From: Candidatus Altimarinota bacterium
Lineage (GTDB): Bacteria > Patescibacteriota > Minisyncoccia > Phycocordibacterales > UBA5272
DNA: 64,000 nt
NCBI GenBank assembly: GCA_021734745.1
Contig: JAIPIK010000002.1
Coordinates: 26,782 to 90,781, forward strand
Direction of reading: 5' to 3'
Part shown: positions 25,197-36,200 of the stretch, one piece after another
How positions within the stretch are numbered: position 1 is the stretch's first letter
How the letters are laid out: each line of letters starts with the position of its first letter
Position numbers and translations under genes: made by a program
Notes under the pieces: model-generated
Database searches by the model: none
The model's input: the letters and a program-made list of their open reading frames with translations, nothing else
Told to the model about the DNA's origin: nothing

Positions 25197-26891
25197 TTAT
25201 TTCTTAGATGCAATTTGTAAAAACGCAGTGAAGAGAGGGTGTGGTGAGAGTGGTCTTGCTTTGAACTCTGGGTGAGCTTGTGTTGCAACGAAAAATGGAT
25301 GAACTTTTTTTGGTAATTCAATAAATTCCATTAACTTACCATCTGGAGATGTTCCAGAAAAAACTAGTCCTGCATCCTCAATTTGTTTTATATAATTAGG
25401 ATTAACTTCATATCTATGACGATGACGTTCACTGATTGCAGTGTCAGAATATGCTTTTGCAACTAAACTACCTTCTTTAATAATCGCCGTATAAGCACCT
25501 AATCGCATACTTCCTCCGTAATTTTTATTTCCAACTTTTTCTTTTTGTGATTCCATAATAGTAATCACATCTTCTGTTGCTTTATCGTCCAACTCTTTTG
25601 AAGTAGCTCCTTTTATACCAACTACATTTCTAGCATATTCGATTACTGCAAGTTGCATGCCATAACAGAGTCCAAGATAAGGGATTTTATTTTCTCTAAT
25701 ATATTTTATTACCTCTAACTTACCTGTAATCCCACGTGAACCAAACCCTCCAGGAATAATAATTCCATCAAATGTATCAAGTGACTTTAATTTTTTCTTG
25801 ACATCACTTGCAGTTATTTTCCCAGCAACTTCATATTCTCCGGAATTAATCCAAGTAATGACTGGTTTTTTGTTTAATTTATAAGCTGAAAACTTAACTG
25901 CCTCTATTACCGATAAGTATGCGTCACTCAAAACAAAATCTCCTGTATCAAAATATTTTCCTACAATAGCTATTTTAATTTCACTTGTTGCTGTGTGAGC
26001 TTTTTTTACAAAAGTATCCCAAGCTTTCTTGTTCTTATCCCCCTCTTCTTTTCTTTCTTTAGAAACTTTTTTATTTAAACTCAAAACTTCACTAATAATA
26101 TCTCCAACATTTTCTTTCTCAAAATTAAAAGGAACATCATAAATACTACTTACATCAGGTGCTCCAATAATATTTTCTTGCTTTACATTACAAAAGAATG
26201 CTAATTTTTCTTTTCTTTTTTCATCAAGAGTAATTTTACTTCGTGCGATAATCATATCTGGCCAAACACCAGATGACTGTAATGTTCTAACAGCATGTTG
26301 TGTTGGTTTTGTTTTCATTTCACCGAGCGCGCCTGGAACTGGAAGATATGACACCATGACACAAGCAACGTCTTTTGGATTCTCAGTTTTCAACATACGA
26401 GCTGCCTCTAAGAATAAAATATTTTCATACTCACCAATTGTTCCGCCAATTTCAATAATCACGCATTCAGCTCCTGACTTTTCTTGAGCTCGTTTTATAC
26501 GACTAATAACTTCCATTGGTATATGTGGTACGACTTGCACACATTTACCTTTATAAAACATACTTCTTTCTTTTTCTATAACTCCTTGGTACACACGACC
26601 TGTTGTCATGTAATTATTGTTTGGAAGATTTATATTCAAAAAACGCTCATAATTTCCCATATCTTGATCTGTTTCATGTCCATCATCAAGAACGAAAACT
26701 TCACCGTGCTCAGTTGGGTTCATCGTACCAGCATCTACGTTTACATATGGGTCAATCTTTATAGAAGTAACAATGTGGCCCCTGTCTTGCAAAATTTTGG
26801 CAATAGAAGAGGCGGTGACTCCTTTCCCAACTCCGGAGATAACACCGCCTACGACAAAAATATACTTTGGATTTTGCTTTTTCGTAGCCAT
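25197..26891 (-). CDS. pyrG: CTP synthase
   Basis: From ATG 26891 the protein is 564 residues, the usual size. The N-terminal amidoligase domain starts with KYIFVVGGVISGVGKG (P-loop) and includes IKIDPYVNVDAGTMNP and GGTIGEYE. The C-terminal class I glutaminase has the nucleophile Cys in GLCYGMQLA, and His and Glu in QAHPEF. It makes CTP from UTP, ATP and glutamine. The frame is open upstream to a TTG at 26900, but ATG is preferred because MATKK immediately precedes the conserved domain. It sits between two SGNH paralogues. Confidence 0.97.
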   Translation of the reverse strand: MATKKQNPKYIFVVGGVISGVGKGVTASSIAKILQDRGHIVTSIKIDPYVNVDAGTMNPTEHGEVFVLDDGHETDQDMGNYERFLNINLPNNNYMTTGRVYQGVIEKERSMFYKGKCVQVVPHIPMEVISRIKRAQEKSGAECVIIEIGGTIGEYENILFLEAARMLKTENPKDVACVMVSYLPVPGALGEMKTKPTQHAVRTLQSSGVWPDMIIARSKITLDEKRKEKLAFFCNVKQENIIGAPDVSSIYDVPFNFEKENVGDIISEVLSLNKKVSKERKEEGDKNKKAWDTFVKKAHTATSEIKIAIVGKYFDTGDFVLSDAYLSVIEAVKFSAYKLNKKPVITWINSGEYEVAGKITASDVKKKLKSLDTFDGIIIPGGFGSRGITGKLEVIKYIRENKIPYLGLCYGMQLAVIEYARNVVGIKGATSKELDDKATEDVITIMESQKEKVGNKNYGGSMRLGAYTAIIKEGSLVAKAYSDTAISERHRHRYEVNPNYIKQIEDAGLVFSGTSPDGKLMEFIELPKKVHPFFVATQAHPEFKARPLSPHPLFTAFLQIASKK

Positions 26892-26962
26892 AATAATCAA
26901 CTTAGTATCTCAAAATGATTAAGAATAGTAAAGGAACAAAAAAATATACAAAAAACACAAAT

Positions 26963-27568
26963 CTAGAAAGCCTTTTTCAAAATTGGATAAATTTTGTCTG
27001 CAATAATTTTATACCCAATATCATTTGGATGTACTTCATCGAACATTAATTCATCTACACCAATTATTCCATCTAAAACATTTGGCACATAGAGAGCGCC
27101 TCTATTTTTTGCTATTAGTTTAAAATTACCAGAGTATGGATCTGTAATGATTCCACCTTGTATACCCAAAAGTATGACAACTGCGCCAGCTTCTTGTAAT
27201 TTTTGTACTATGGTATCAAGATTTTTGAAAGTTTCTACTTCACTTACACCTTGTAAGAAATCATTACCCCCGAATAACACCATCACCACGTCAGGCTTTT
27301 TATTTATTACCTCATCAATTCTCATTAGGCCTTGTGCAGTTGTCTCTCTTCTGACCCCCATGGCAGTAACAGGTTTTTTTATTTTCTTGGAAAGTAGTGA
27401 GGCAATATCATTACCCTCAGTTGAGCCAATACCGACCGTAAGACTATCACCAAACATAACAATATTATCTCCAAGTGCGGGGAAGTTAATAATTTTTCTT
27501 ACTCTAAAAAAAATAACCACTATGGTGGATGTCCCTATAAATATTACTGCTATCAGAACATTTTGCAT
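26963..27568 (-). CDS. SGNH/GDSL hydrolase (TesA-like), membrane-anchored, copy 2
   Basis: This 201-residue protein is collinear with the copy at 24297-24902: N-terminal membrane segment, GDSL, GVRRET (Gly block), GGNDF and DEVHPND. The two differ mainly in the N-terminal helix. A TGC-TACAAT hexamer (27575-27580) ends 6 bases before ATG 27568, again suggesting a leaderless transcript. Membrane anchoring and duplication point to a surface ester hydrolase with two related substrates. Confidence 0.85.
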   Translation of the reverse strand: MQNVLIAVIFIGTSTIVVIFFRVRKIINFPALGDNIVMFGDSLTVGIGSTEGNDIASLLSKKIKKPVTAMGVRRETTAQGLMRIDEVINKKPDVVMVLFGGNDFLQGVSEVETFKNLDTIVQKLQEAGAVVILLGIQGGIITDPYSGNFKLIAKNRGALYVPNVLDGIIGVDELMFDEVHPNDIGYKIIADKIYPILKKAF

Positions 27569-27621
27569 TCACATATTGTAGCATAAAGAAAAACAGATAC
27601 TCATATTGTATATGTATAAAT

Positions 27622-29283
27622 CTAAATATTTATTGAAGCCCTTACAATTCGTATATCTTGATAAGTATACTTACCTTTCAAATGTTCGAACACAGGTGTT
27701 AACTTACGAGTTTTTAATTCCTTAAAGGTTTTTGTGATTTTGGTAACATCTTTTTTCAGTGGAAGTGTGTGATTTAACTCTACTTTTTCTTTTAATTCTA
27801 TTAGTTTTTCTATGTGACCAATAATTGTATCGACTGTTACATTACGTTTATCTGCAATTTCTTTTATTGTTAATTTTTCTTTTAGCATTTCTTGAGTCTT
27901 TGTATGTGAGGCTACTTTCTCCACTATTTCCTCATCTTCTATTTCATCCAACTCAGTTAAAGTTCCACCAGATTCAGTTATAAACTTTTCCTGTAGCTTC
28001 TCTAATTGAGTATCTGTATATTTTGATATTGCGTTTTCAGCTTGAACACTTTTAGAAACAAAAGTTAAATCTGCCTCTCTAACTTGTTCTGCAATCATCA
28101 ATGCTTGAGGATTAAAACCCTTTAGATAAAGACCTTCTAATGACTTCAAACGTGAAAGTGCAACATATCCCTGCCCTGAAGCAAAAGCTCGACTAAGATC
28201 GATTTCTGCTTTATCTAATGTCATTCCTTGTGATTTGTGCACAGTAATTGCCCACGCTAGTTTTACTGGAAGTTGTTGTAGCTCGGCTTTTACCTTTCCA
28301 TCTTCTTCTATTTTCCAAGAATCAGCTTTTATTGTTATCTTCTTGCCGCTTACCAATTCAACAATTGGTGCACCTTCATTATCAAAATTAATAACTAATC
28401 CCATCGAACCATTAACATAACTTCTATCTTGTGCATTTTTTATACATATAACTTTTGCACCGATTTTTAATTGTAAAATTTCATTTGCAAGACAATTATT
28501 TTTAAGTGCAGCAACAAGTTGTGCTTTACCTTTTGTAATCATATGATAAGCACGAATATCCCCTGGAATTGAATTAAAAGCTTTTAGATTTATTTGATCA
28601 ACATTTTCATTGTGTGTATATAATTTTATATGATCATCACTGTGGGCATTCTTACTTGCCTCTTGCAACATTTCATAATGTTCTTCTTCTACTTCACATG
28701 ACCTTATTGCATTTAAAATTGATGAGAGTTTATCATCATCTTGTCTGAACTGTTCTGTTAAATAACACGTTACCGGTTTGGACTCTTTCCATGCTGTAGA
28801 CATAAAAGCAAATACGTCTGTACTTTCATATTCATCACCATGACGAGTAACTGGTGGTAATTGAAAAAAATCTCCAGTGAAAACAACTTGCATTCCACCA
28901 AATGGCTTTTCATTTCGTCTCATATGTTTTCCTACCCTATCTAACATATCTACAAATGATGCGTGCAACATCGACACTTCATCAATAATTAATACTTGTG
29001 TTTCATTCCATCTTTTATAAAGATTTTGTTTTTCTTCGAGTGCGCCTAAGTCATAGCTATGTAACTTTTGTTTGATACCTATACCACTCCAAGCGTGTAT
29101 AGTTGTTCCGTTAATATGAGTCGACGCAATACCTGTTGAAGCAGTAACCGCATACCTAACTCCATGTTTTCTAAGGTAAGTAATATATTCTCTTAAGACA
29201 TGACTCTTACCTGAACCTGCTGCACCAGTTAGAAATGTCGTGTGTCCGAGTTTTAGAATTGAGAGTGCTGTCTTTTGTAACAT
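27622..29283 (-). CDS. PIF1/RecD-like superfamily 1 DNA helicase with C-terminal HTH region
   Basis: The 553-residue protein has Walker A GAAGSGKSH (about 20-28), Walker B LIIDEVSML, motif III FTGDFFQLPPV, QFRQ (motif IV) and the C-terminal TVHKSQGMT and YVALSR motifs of PIF1/RecD2-type 5'-3' helicases. After the helicase core (about 1-420) an extra ~130 residues contain a helix-turn-helix-like stretch (TIKEIADKRNVTVDTIIGHIEKL), like the HTH that follows some PIF1 and RecQ helicases. TATACT (29290-29295) ends 6 bases before the ATG. It probably acts in DNA repair or replication. Confidence 0.88.
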   Translation of the reverse strand: MLQKTALSILKLGHTTFLTGAAGSGKSHVLREYITYLRKHGVRYAVTASTGIASTHINGTTIHAWSGIGIKQKLHSYDLGALEEKQNLYKRWNETQVLIIDEVSMLHASFVDMLDRVGKHMRRNEKPFGGMQVVFTGDFFQLPPVTRHGDEYESTDVFAFMSTAWKESKPVTCYLTEQFRQDDDKLSSILNAIRSCEVEEEHYEMLQEASKNAHSDDHIKLYTHNENVDQINLKAFNSIPGDIRAYHMITKGKAQLVAALKNNCLANEILQLKIGAKVICIKNAQDRSYVNGSMGLVINFDNEGAPIVELVSGKKITIKADSWKIEEDGKVKAELQQLPVKLAWAITVHKSQGMTLDKAEIDLSRAFASGQGYVALSRLKSLEGLYLKGFNPQALMIAEQVREADLTFVSKSVQAENAISKYTDTQLEKLQEKFITESGGTLTELDEIEDEEIVEKVASHTKTQEMLKEKLTIKEIADKRNVTVDTIIGHIEKLIELKEKVELNHTLPLKKDVTKITKTFKELKTRKLTPVFEHLKGKYTYQDIRIVRASINI

Positions 29284-29313
29284 TGTTTTAGTATATCAGA
29301 TTACAGGACAACA

Positions 29314-29342
29314 TTGACATAAGTTGCAATTTGATGTAATAT
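29314..29342 (+). promoter_or_regulatory. Sigma-70 type promoter with shared downstream motif
   Basis: TTGACA (29314-29319), a 17-base spacer ending TTGATG, and TAATAT (29337-29342) are followed by TAGACATAGGTTTC. The same 14 bases follow the promoter of the Nudix gene at 43998-44025, so the two share a promoter cassette. Confidence 0.7.
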
Positions 29343-29400
29343 ATATATTAGACATAGGTTTCCCTCTACCAATTACAAAAGAGGTTTTTTGGGAGGTTGT

Positions 29401-29805
29401 ATGAATGATTCTACTTTGAAAATGGTGCTATCTGGAATACTGTTTGGGTTGTGGCCCCTGTTCATGAATAAAAGTAATTTGAATGGTGGGACATCTGTCA
29501 CTTTTTTTGCAGTTATTGTACTGCTGACTGTTTTACCATTTGGAATATACAACGGGATAAATATTTCTGGTACAAGGTGGTGGTTTGCTGTCCTTGCTGG
29601 GTGCACCGGAGCATTGGGACTTATCGCATTCAACTCTGTACTTTCAAAAGTTAGCAAAGGAGAAGTTGGTCAACTGTTCATCTTAATGGTGGTTGTCCAA
29701 GTATCAATCCCAGCTATATATCATGTGTACACCAATGGTGGATTAACCTTAAAGACAGCTAGTGGATTTGTTGCAGCAATAATAGCAGCAATTCTGCTCG
29801 TTTGA
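29401..29805 (+). CDS. Small four-helix EamA/DMT-like membrane protein
   Basis: The 134-residue protein has four hydrophobic helices with the opening MVLSGILFGLWPLFMNKS and a late GFVAAIIAAILLV, typical of half-length EamA (drug/metabolite transporter superfamily) proteins, which work as dimers. ATG 29401 is chosen because GGGAGG lies 4 bases upstream; a TTG at 29389 would add four residues and bury that site. The gene has its own promoter and terminator and uses TGA as stop. The transported substrate is unknown. Confidence 0.75.
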   Translation: MNDSTLKMVLSGILFGLWPLFMNKSNLNGGTSVTFFAVIVLLTVLPFGIYNGINISGTRWWFAVLAGCTGALGLIAFNSVLSKVSKGEVGQLFILMVVVQVSIPAIYHVYTNGGLTLKTASGFVAAIIAAILLV

Positions 29806-29824
29806 TAAATTTACTCCACCACGC

Positions 29825-29854
29825 CCCGCTTTGAAGCATGGTTTTCAAAGCGGG
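29825..29854 (+). terminator. Rho-independent terminator of the EamA-like gene
   Basis: A perfect 11-bp stem (29825-29835 and 29844-29854) with a GC-rich base is followed by TTTTTGTTT. Confidence 0.92.
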
Positions 29855-29924
29855 TTTTTGTTTAAAACAAAAATCATGTTAGTATTGTTATTAGAATTTT
29901 CACCTCAAGAAACGGAGTAGAGAA

Positions 29925-30212
29925 ATGATTAAGGAAATAATCAAGTGGGAAGCTTTCCCAAAAAAACTACCTAAGAATATGCTCGGAACCATTACAAAAG
30001 TAATGATTGACCGTGGTAATGGTGTTGAGCTTGCAACTCTAGATAGCACGGTTCCGGATAGATTCAAGTTTTTTTTGGAATGCAAAGGTATACTCGGTGG
30101 AACTATTATTGAAGATATAAACGAAATACTGTACATTGCACACAATCCAATCGGCCCAATTGAACTAATAAAGAAAGAGGAAAAAAAGAAAAAAGAACAA
30201 AAAACCCCGTAA
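29925..30212 (+). CDS. Small hypothetical protein with Lys-rich tail
   Basis: The 95-residue protein has two predicted beta/alpha stretches (LGTITKVMIDRGNGVELATLD and IIEDINEILYIAH, each shown in part) and a highly charged Lys/Glu C-terminal tail. GGAG lies 7 bases before ATG 29925. Its stop codon lies inside the terminator stem. It stands between the EamA-like gene and the giant RCC1 gene (convergent). No family was recognised; the single-gene unit with Shine-Dalgarno and terminator resembles other small accessory genes in this window. Confidence 0.65.
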   Translation: MIKEIIKWEAFPKKLPKNMLGTITKVMIDRGNGVELATLDSTVPDRFKFFLECKGILGGTIIEDINEILYIAHNPIGPIELIKKEEKKKKEQKTP

Positions 30213-30232
30213 GTAGAACACTACTTGCGGGG
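30205..30232 (+). terminator. Rho-independent terminator overlapping a stop codon
   Basis: A 12-bp stem with one G-T pair (30205-30216 and 30221-30232) and a 4-base loop includes the TAA stop at 30210-30212 and is followed by a short T run. Confidence 0.85.
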
Positions 30233-30276
30233 TTTACTTATTTAATTATTAAAAGAAAATTTAAATAATTAAACTT

Positions 30277-33200
30277 CTACCTCACCTGTTTAAACACCTT
30301 AAATGTATCCTCAAAGTTCTTGAAAATCACATCAACAACTGATTCATTATGCTGAGGTGTGATGATGGTACGCATAGGTAGTTTCTTTAAGTTTCCAGCT
30401 TCATCTTTTGAGGCTACTTGTATTCGGTAAATAGTTCCTGGTTTTAGTACTGGGACAATAACTGCATGATTGGTGGTATAGTTATTTGTTTCTTCTATTT
30501 TGTTAATAAGTTCTTTATCAGATGAACCACTACCTTCTTCATAACTAACAATAGATGTTGCTGGTTCGTCTGTGTTCCAAGAAATAACAGTTTGAGCTCT
30601 ATCTGTTCTACCTGACACAAGAGCACTGTTAACCTTTATAGAAGCTACTTGTGGTGGAGTGTTATCAATACCCATAGTGATAATGAAGGGTTCGCGGGCT
30701 TCTATGGTATTTCCATTAGCTGTTGTACCTGATATTGATACTTCATAAGTAGTTCCTGGTGTAAGACCAGTTACTAATACATCGTGATGCTTAACTAATT
30801 CTTTAATAACTTTTCTATTTGATTCTCCTGTACGTACATTTCTGTAATCAACTATAGAGGAAGATAGGCTAGCTGATGTCCAAACAGTACGGAATGAGTC
30901 TGTTTTACGTTCTACTATAGAACCTTGTATATTTGGGGCTTTGGTTATGAATGTAAGGTCTTGACTCTTTCCAACTACTTGAGGGAATACGTGGGACTTT
31001 GCTTGTATATGATACTTTGTATTTGGTTTTAGATTAGCTAACTCTATAGTATGGGTTAATTGTTTATCTGGAGATGATGGTGCATTAAGAACATAACTTT
31101 GATTGTTTTCTTTGTATTCTTCATCACTAGCATAATCAAGGGAACTAATTGATTTAATATTTGTTTTCCAGATTACGGTTGCACTACTTTCTGTAACATC
31201 TACAACACTTGGTGTAGACACAGACGGTGGAGAAAGAGATGGTAATGCTGATTCAATTAATTCTTCTATCTTACCTTGTATGTCTGTTGCTTTGTCTAGG
31301 AAAGTAGAGTCGGTTAGCATTTCGGAGATGAAGAGGGTTTTGAAGGTGGAGTCGGGGTAGACCGCGACATTTCCTGCGTTATCTACTACTGTGACACGAT
31401 AATTGTAATCTGTACCGGTCTGCAATTTCTTTAATTTAATAATCTTAGATTTTGATAATTCTTTAGATCCTTCAGTTGAAGTAAAATCCTTCGTCTCCCC
31501 ATAATCAATAAACACCCTCACATCCTCATTCGTCACAACCTTCACTTCAGTACTAAACGCTCCGACATTACCAACGTCAACAGAAGTAATTACAGGAGCT
31601 GTTGTATCTAATGTAACAGAAGGAGAACCACCCCCACCTCCAACATATTGGGTGACAATAACTACTTCGCCGTCTTTTGTAGTTGAGAATGTTTGTTCGG
31701 ATGAGGAAGAAGTATTGCCGGCAGCATCACTTGAGAATACTTTGAAGTAATATGGAGTTGAAGGTGTAAGTGTTTGAGCTTGGGAATTGGTGTCTATAGT
31801 ATCTTTACTAAGAGAGACAACATGGTAGTTAGACTTAGTAGAATCAAGTACTGTAGTACGAGTAAGTACTCCTGGTGATGTCCCCCATTCTACTTGAGAT
31901 GTAGAAGGTTCATCTGTTTGCCATATGATAACTCCAGCATTAGATGAAATAACTGGGGTAGAGATGTTAGATATTTCTGGAGGATTAACATCCAGTGTTG
32001 TAGAGAAGGTGTAATAACTTCCACCATTAGTATCTATAGTTTCATTACCTTCACCATCAGTTGATTTTACGTAATAGTAATATCTAGTTCCTGGAGTAAG
32101 TCCAGATATATCTATTTTGTGTTGACATATACTTGTGGCACAGGCTACGTTTGTTGCACTCCATTCTGATATTGATGGAATTATGTTCTGATTGATTGAA
32201 TAGTAAACATAGGAGTCGGATGAGGTTGAGGTATTCCAGAATATAGTTACAGAATTATCTGTGAGATTAATAGCATTTACTCCGGTAATGATTGGGCCAC
32301 CTACAGTAGAGAAGTCTGGGCCACTAATATATGAACTTACATTTCCAGAAACATCTTCTGCTCTTAAGCGAAGATTGTATGTTGTATTAGGAGATAGATT
32401 TTGTATATATATACTATGTGAAAGGACATAAGAGACGCTAGGAACTGATACCCAGGTACTACTTCCATTTGGACGATATTCGACTTCCCCTTTTGCTAAT
32501 TCATCTGTAGTGAATGTTACTTGTACTGAAGTATTTTTTAGATTAGCTCCTGGGAGAAGAATACTTGCTGGCTCTATTGTTGGTGGTGTGGTATCTGAAC
32601 TTCCTTGACCGTTTGGTACATCAGACATGATTGTAGTGTAATCAGATATATCTCCATCTGTATCTTCAACTGCTAATTTGTAGAAATGAGTACTTGATGT
32701 TCCGGTACTAATAATATGATGATAGTAGTTAATTGAGGGATTAGTAATATCAGTTAGAACACTATAATTAACTCCGTCTGTAGAATGATAGAGTTTGTAG
32801 GATGAGAAAGAAGATGATGTTGTTGCTTGGAATACTCCCCAGCTTAAGAATTCTCTATATGAGTTAATTAGAGTGTTGGATATATCTTTGAAATCGAAGT
32901 TAGATGGGAGTGCTGGAGCGACAATTGAGTGATATATATAGTTTCCTGCTATATCTTTTATCTCAATGTATACAGTTTCGTTACCATCTACATCTTTGCC
33001 TGGTAACCAAGGAATAGAAGAGGATGAGAAGTTACCGGATAAAGCTGACCAGACACAGGAATTACCTTCTGTATCGGATGATGGGAAAGTATTATCATTA
33101 CAGAGACGATACTGGAATTGAGAATCATCAGCAGAAGACATGATAATATTGTTTTCTGATGAATCAAGAATGATAGTTGTATATGTTGGTGACTTGGTAT

Positions 33201-36200
33201 CTAAGACAAAAGTAGCCGATACTCCTGTTCCGTTGTTATTAGCAGCTTCATTATCATTTACTGTGACACGTAGTTGAGTGGTTGAAGAAAATACTCCAGC
33301 AATACTTGTTGTAGCTGACCACACAGCTGTGTAAGTTGCATAGTTGTTATCATCAACAGCTTTGTTACTAGTGTCCCCTGCTGATAACGCTGATTGATCA
33401 ATAGCTACCCAACCCCCTCCTATATTGTATTCAAATGATGGAGTTACATAACCTGGAGTAATTGTTCCTGTACTACCATCAGGGTCACGTATACGATATG
33501 AGATGGATACCTTGCCATAATCACTATCTTGATCATCAGTGATTTGAATAGCAGTAACACCATTAGTTCCATAGGTAGCATCGAATTCTGGTGGAGCGTT
33601 TACTACATATTGAACATTCACCTCACTTACTATTGGAGTAGCTGCTCCACCAGAAGATAACACAGTTTTGTATTGTAAATATCTATCATTAACACCGTCA
33701 CGGAGTGGATGATTAACATCTAGTGTTACTCCATTGTTTGAATAGAGGAAATAGTCATTACCATCACAGGTGTTAGATGGGCCACACCAGTTAGACCAAG
33801 TGATACCATCTCCTGATGACCTTACTTGGAATTTAACTATTTCATTTGATGATGTAGCGGAGGCAGTCCAAGATATTCTTGAGATTAGGTTAGCATCTGA
33901 ACTAGTGTCATATGGGGAAGATATTAGATTTCCTTCACTGTTATATTGATTGTAGTTAATAACTACAGAATCTAAGGTTGGAGTGACTGCTGTATCATTT
34001 GTAGAAAGTGTTGCTTGATATTGTATATATTGATGACCATCTGTTACACATCCACCCGTTGAAAGAGCATTACCTGATGTAATAGTAGAACAACCCTCCC
34101 ATGCTGGCGCAGATGAGAAATCAGAGGTTGCAGACGAACGAGCTTTTATGGTAATTGTTTGACTATTTAAAGTAGTAGAAAATGTTAGCGTAGAAAATGC
34201 TGAATCACCAGAAAGATTAATTGTGGATGAGAGGAAAGTTCCAGATGAGGGGTAGGTGACGAGGTGTATAAAACCAACAGGAACTAAATATTCGTTGATT
34301 GAGACTGGGGTGTTCGAATTTATATTAGTTCCATCACCTAAATTACCATTCCCATTATATCCCCAACAATACCCAATATTATTTGTACTTACTGCACAAC
34401 TACCCCAATATGAAGATGATATGTCCATAACATCTGTCAAAAAGCCACTATCTCCAACACCGTGAACTTGTACTGGGGTATTGCGTTGGGTTGTAGTGTT
34501 ATCACCTAAACGACCATAACCATTAAGCCCCCAACAATATGCTGTACCATCAGTTTTAAATGAACATGTATGTTCTTGCCCAGCTGATATTTGAGATATG
34601 TCTGTGAGAAAACCAACATTACCAACACCCTTTACTTGTACTGGGGTGTTTCTTTGTGTGCTAGTATTGTCACCTAAATGACCGTTTCCATTATACCCCC
34701 AACAATATGCTGTACCATCAGTTTTGACAGCGCAAGTATGAAAACCACCAGTTGATATCTGAGACACATCAGTGAGAAAACCAACATTACCAACACCATG
34801 AACTTGTACTGGGGTGTTTCTGGTAGTTGCAGTATTATCGCCAAGTTGACCATTACTATTATATCCCCAACAGTATAGTGTATTATCAGTTTTTACAGCA
34901 CAAGTATGGCTTTGTCCAGAAGATACTTTTGCTACATCTGTAAGATATCCAACATCTCCAACACCGTGAACTTGTACTGGGGTATTGCGTTGGGTTGTAG
35001 TGTTATCTCCTAATTGACCGGACGCATTATACCCCCAACAATAGACAGTGCCGTCATTTTTGGTTGCACAAGTCTTGGAAGACCCACTAGATATTTGTAC
35101 TACATCTGTAAGGTAACCGACATTCCCTACCCCATGAACTTGAACGGGAGTATTTCTTTGAGATGTGGTGTTGTCACCCAATTGACCGTAAATATTATTC
35201 CCCCAACAATAGACAGTGCCGTCATTTTTGAGTGCACAAACATAAAAACTACCTATAGATACCTGTGTAATACCAGTAAGGTATCCAACATTGCTTACAC
35301 CGTGCACCTGTGTAGGTGTATATTTTTTTACAGTAGTATTATCACCCAATTCACCATTATTATTTAGCCCCCAACAATATAACGTATTATCAGTTCTAAT
35401 TAAACAGTTATGGTTTGTGGTAAGACCTGTTGCCATTCTTAGAACATTACTAAAATTATCTAACACACTAATACCAACAACCTGAATAGGTGTATTTCTT
35501 TGTGATGTAGTGTTGTCACCCAATTGACCATAACCATTATACCCCCAACAATACACAGAACTATCATTTATAAGTACACATGTGTGACTTAGCCCTGTTG
35601 ATATCTGAACCACACTAGTAAGAAGACCAACATTCCCAGCACCGTGAACTTGTACTGGGGTATTGCGTTGGGTTGTAGTGTTATCACCTAATTGACCATT
35701 ACTATTAGCCCCCCAACAATATACTGTACCGTCATTTTTTACAGCACAGACATAATCATTCCCAGTAGATATCTGTAGTACATCCGTAAGATAACCAACA
35801 TTACCAACACCGTGAACTTGTACTGGGGTGTTTCTTTGTGTGCTAGTATTATCACCTAAACGACCGCTTCCATTTAGCCCCCAACAATATGCTGTACCGT
35901 CATTTTTGAGTGCACAAGTAAAACCATTATCTGTTATAACTTGTGTTACATCTGTAAGATATCCAACATCTCCAACACCATGCACCTGTACTGGAGTATT
36001 TCTTTGAGATGTAGTGTTGTCACCCAATTCACCGTAATTATTCCACCCCCAACAATATACTGTACCATCATTTTTGGTTGCACAAGTTTGAGATGTTCCA
36101 CTAGATATTTGTGCTACATCTGTAAGATACCCAACATCTCCAACACCATGAACTTGTACTGGGGTATTGCGTTGGGTTGTAGTGTTATCCCCAAGTTGAC

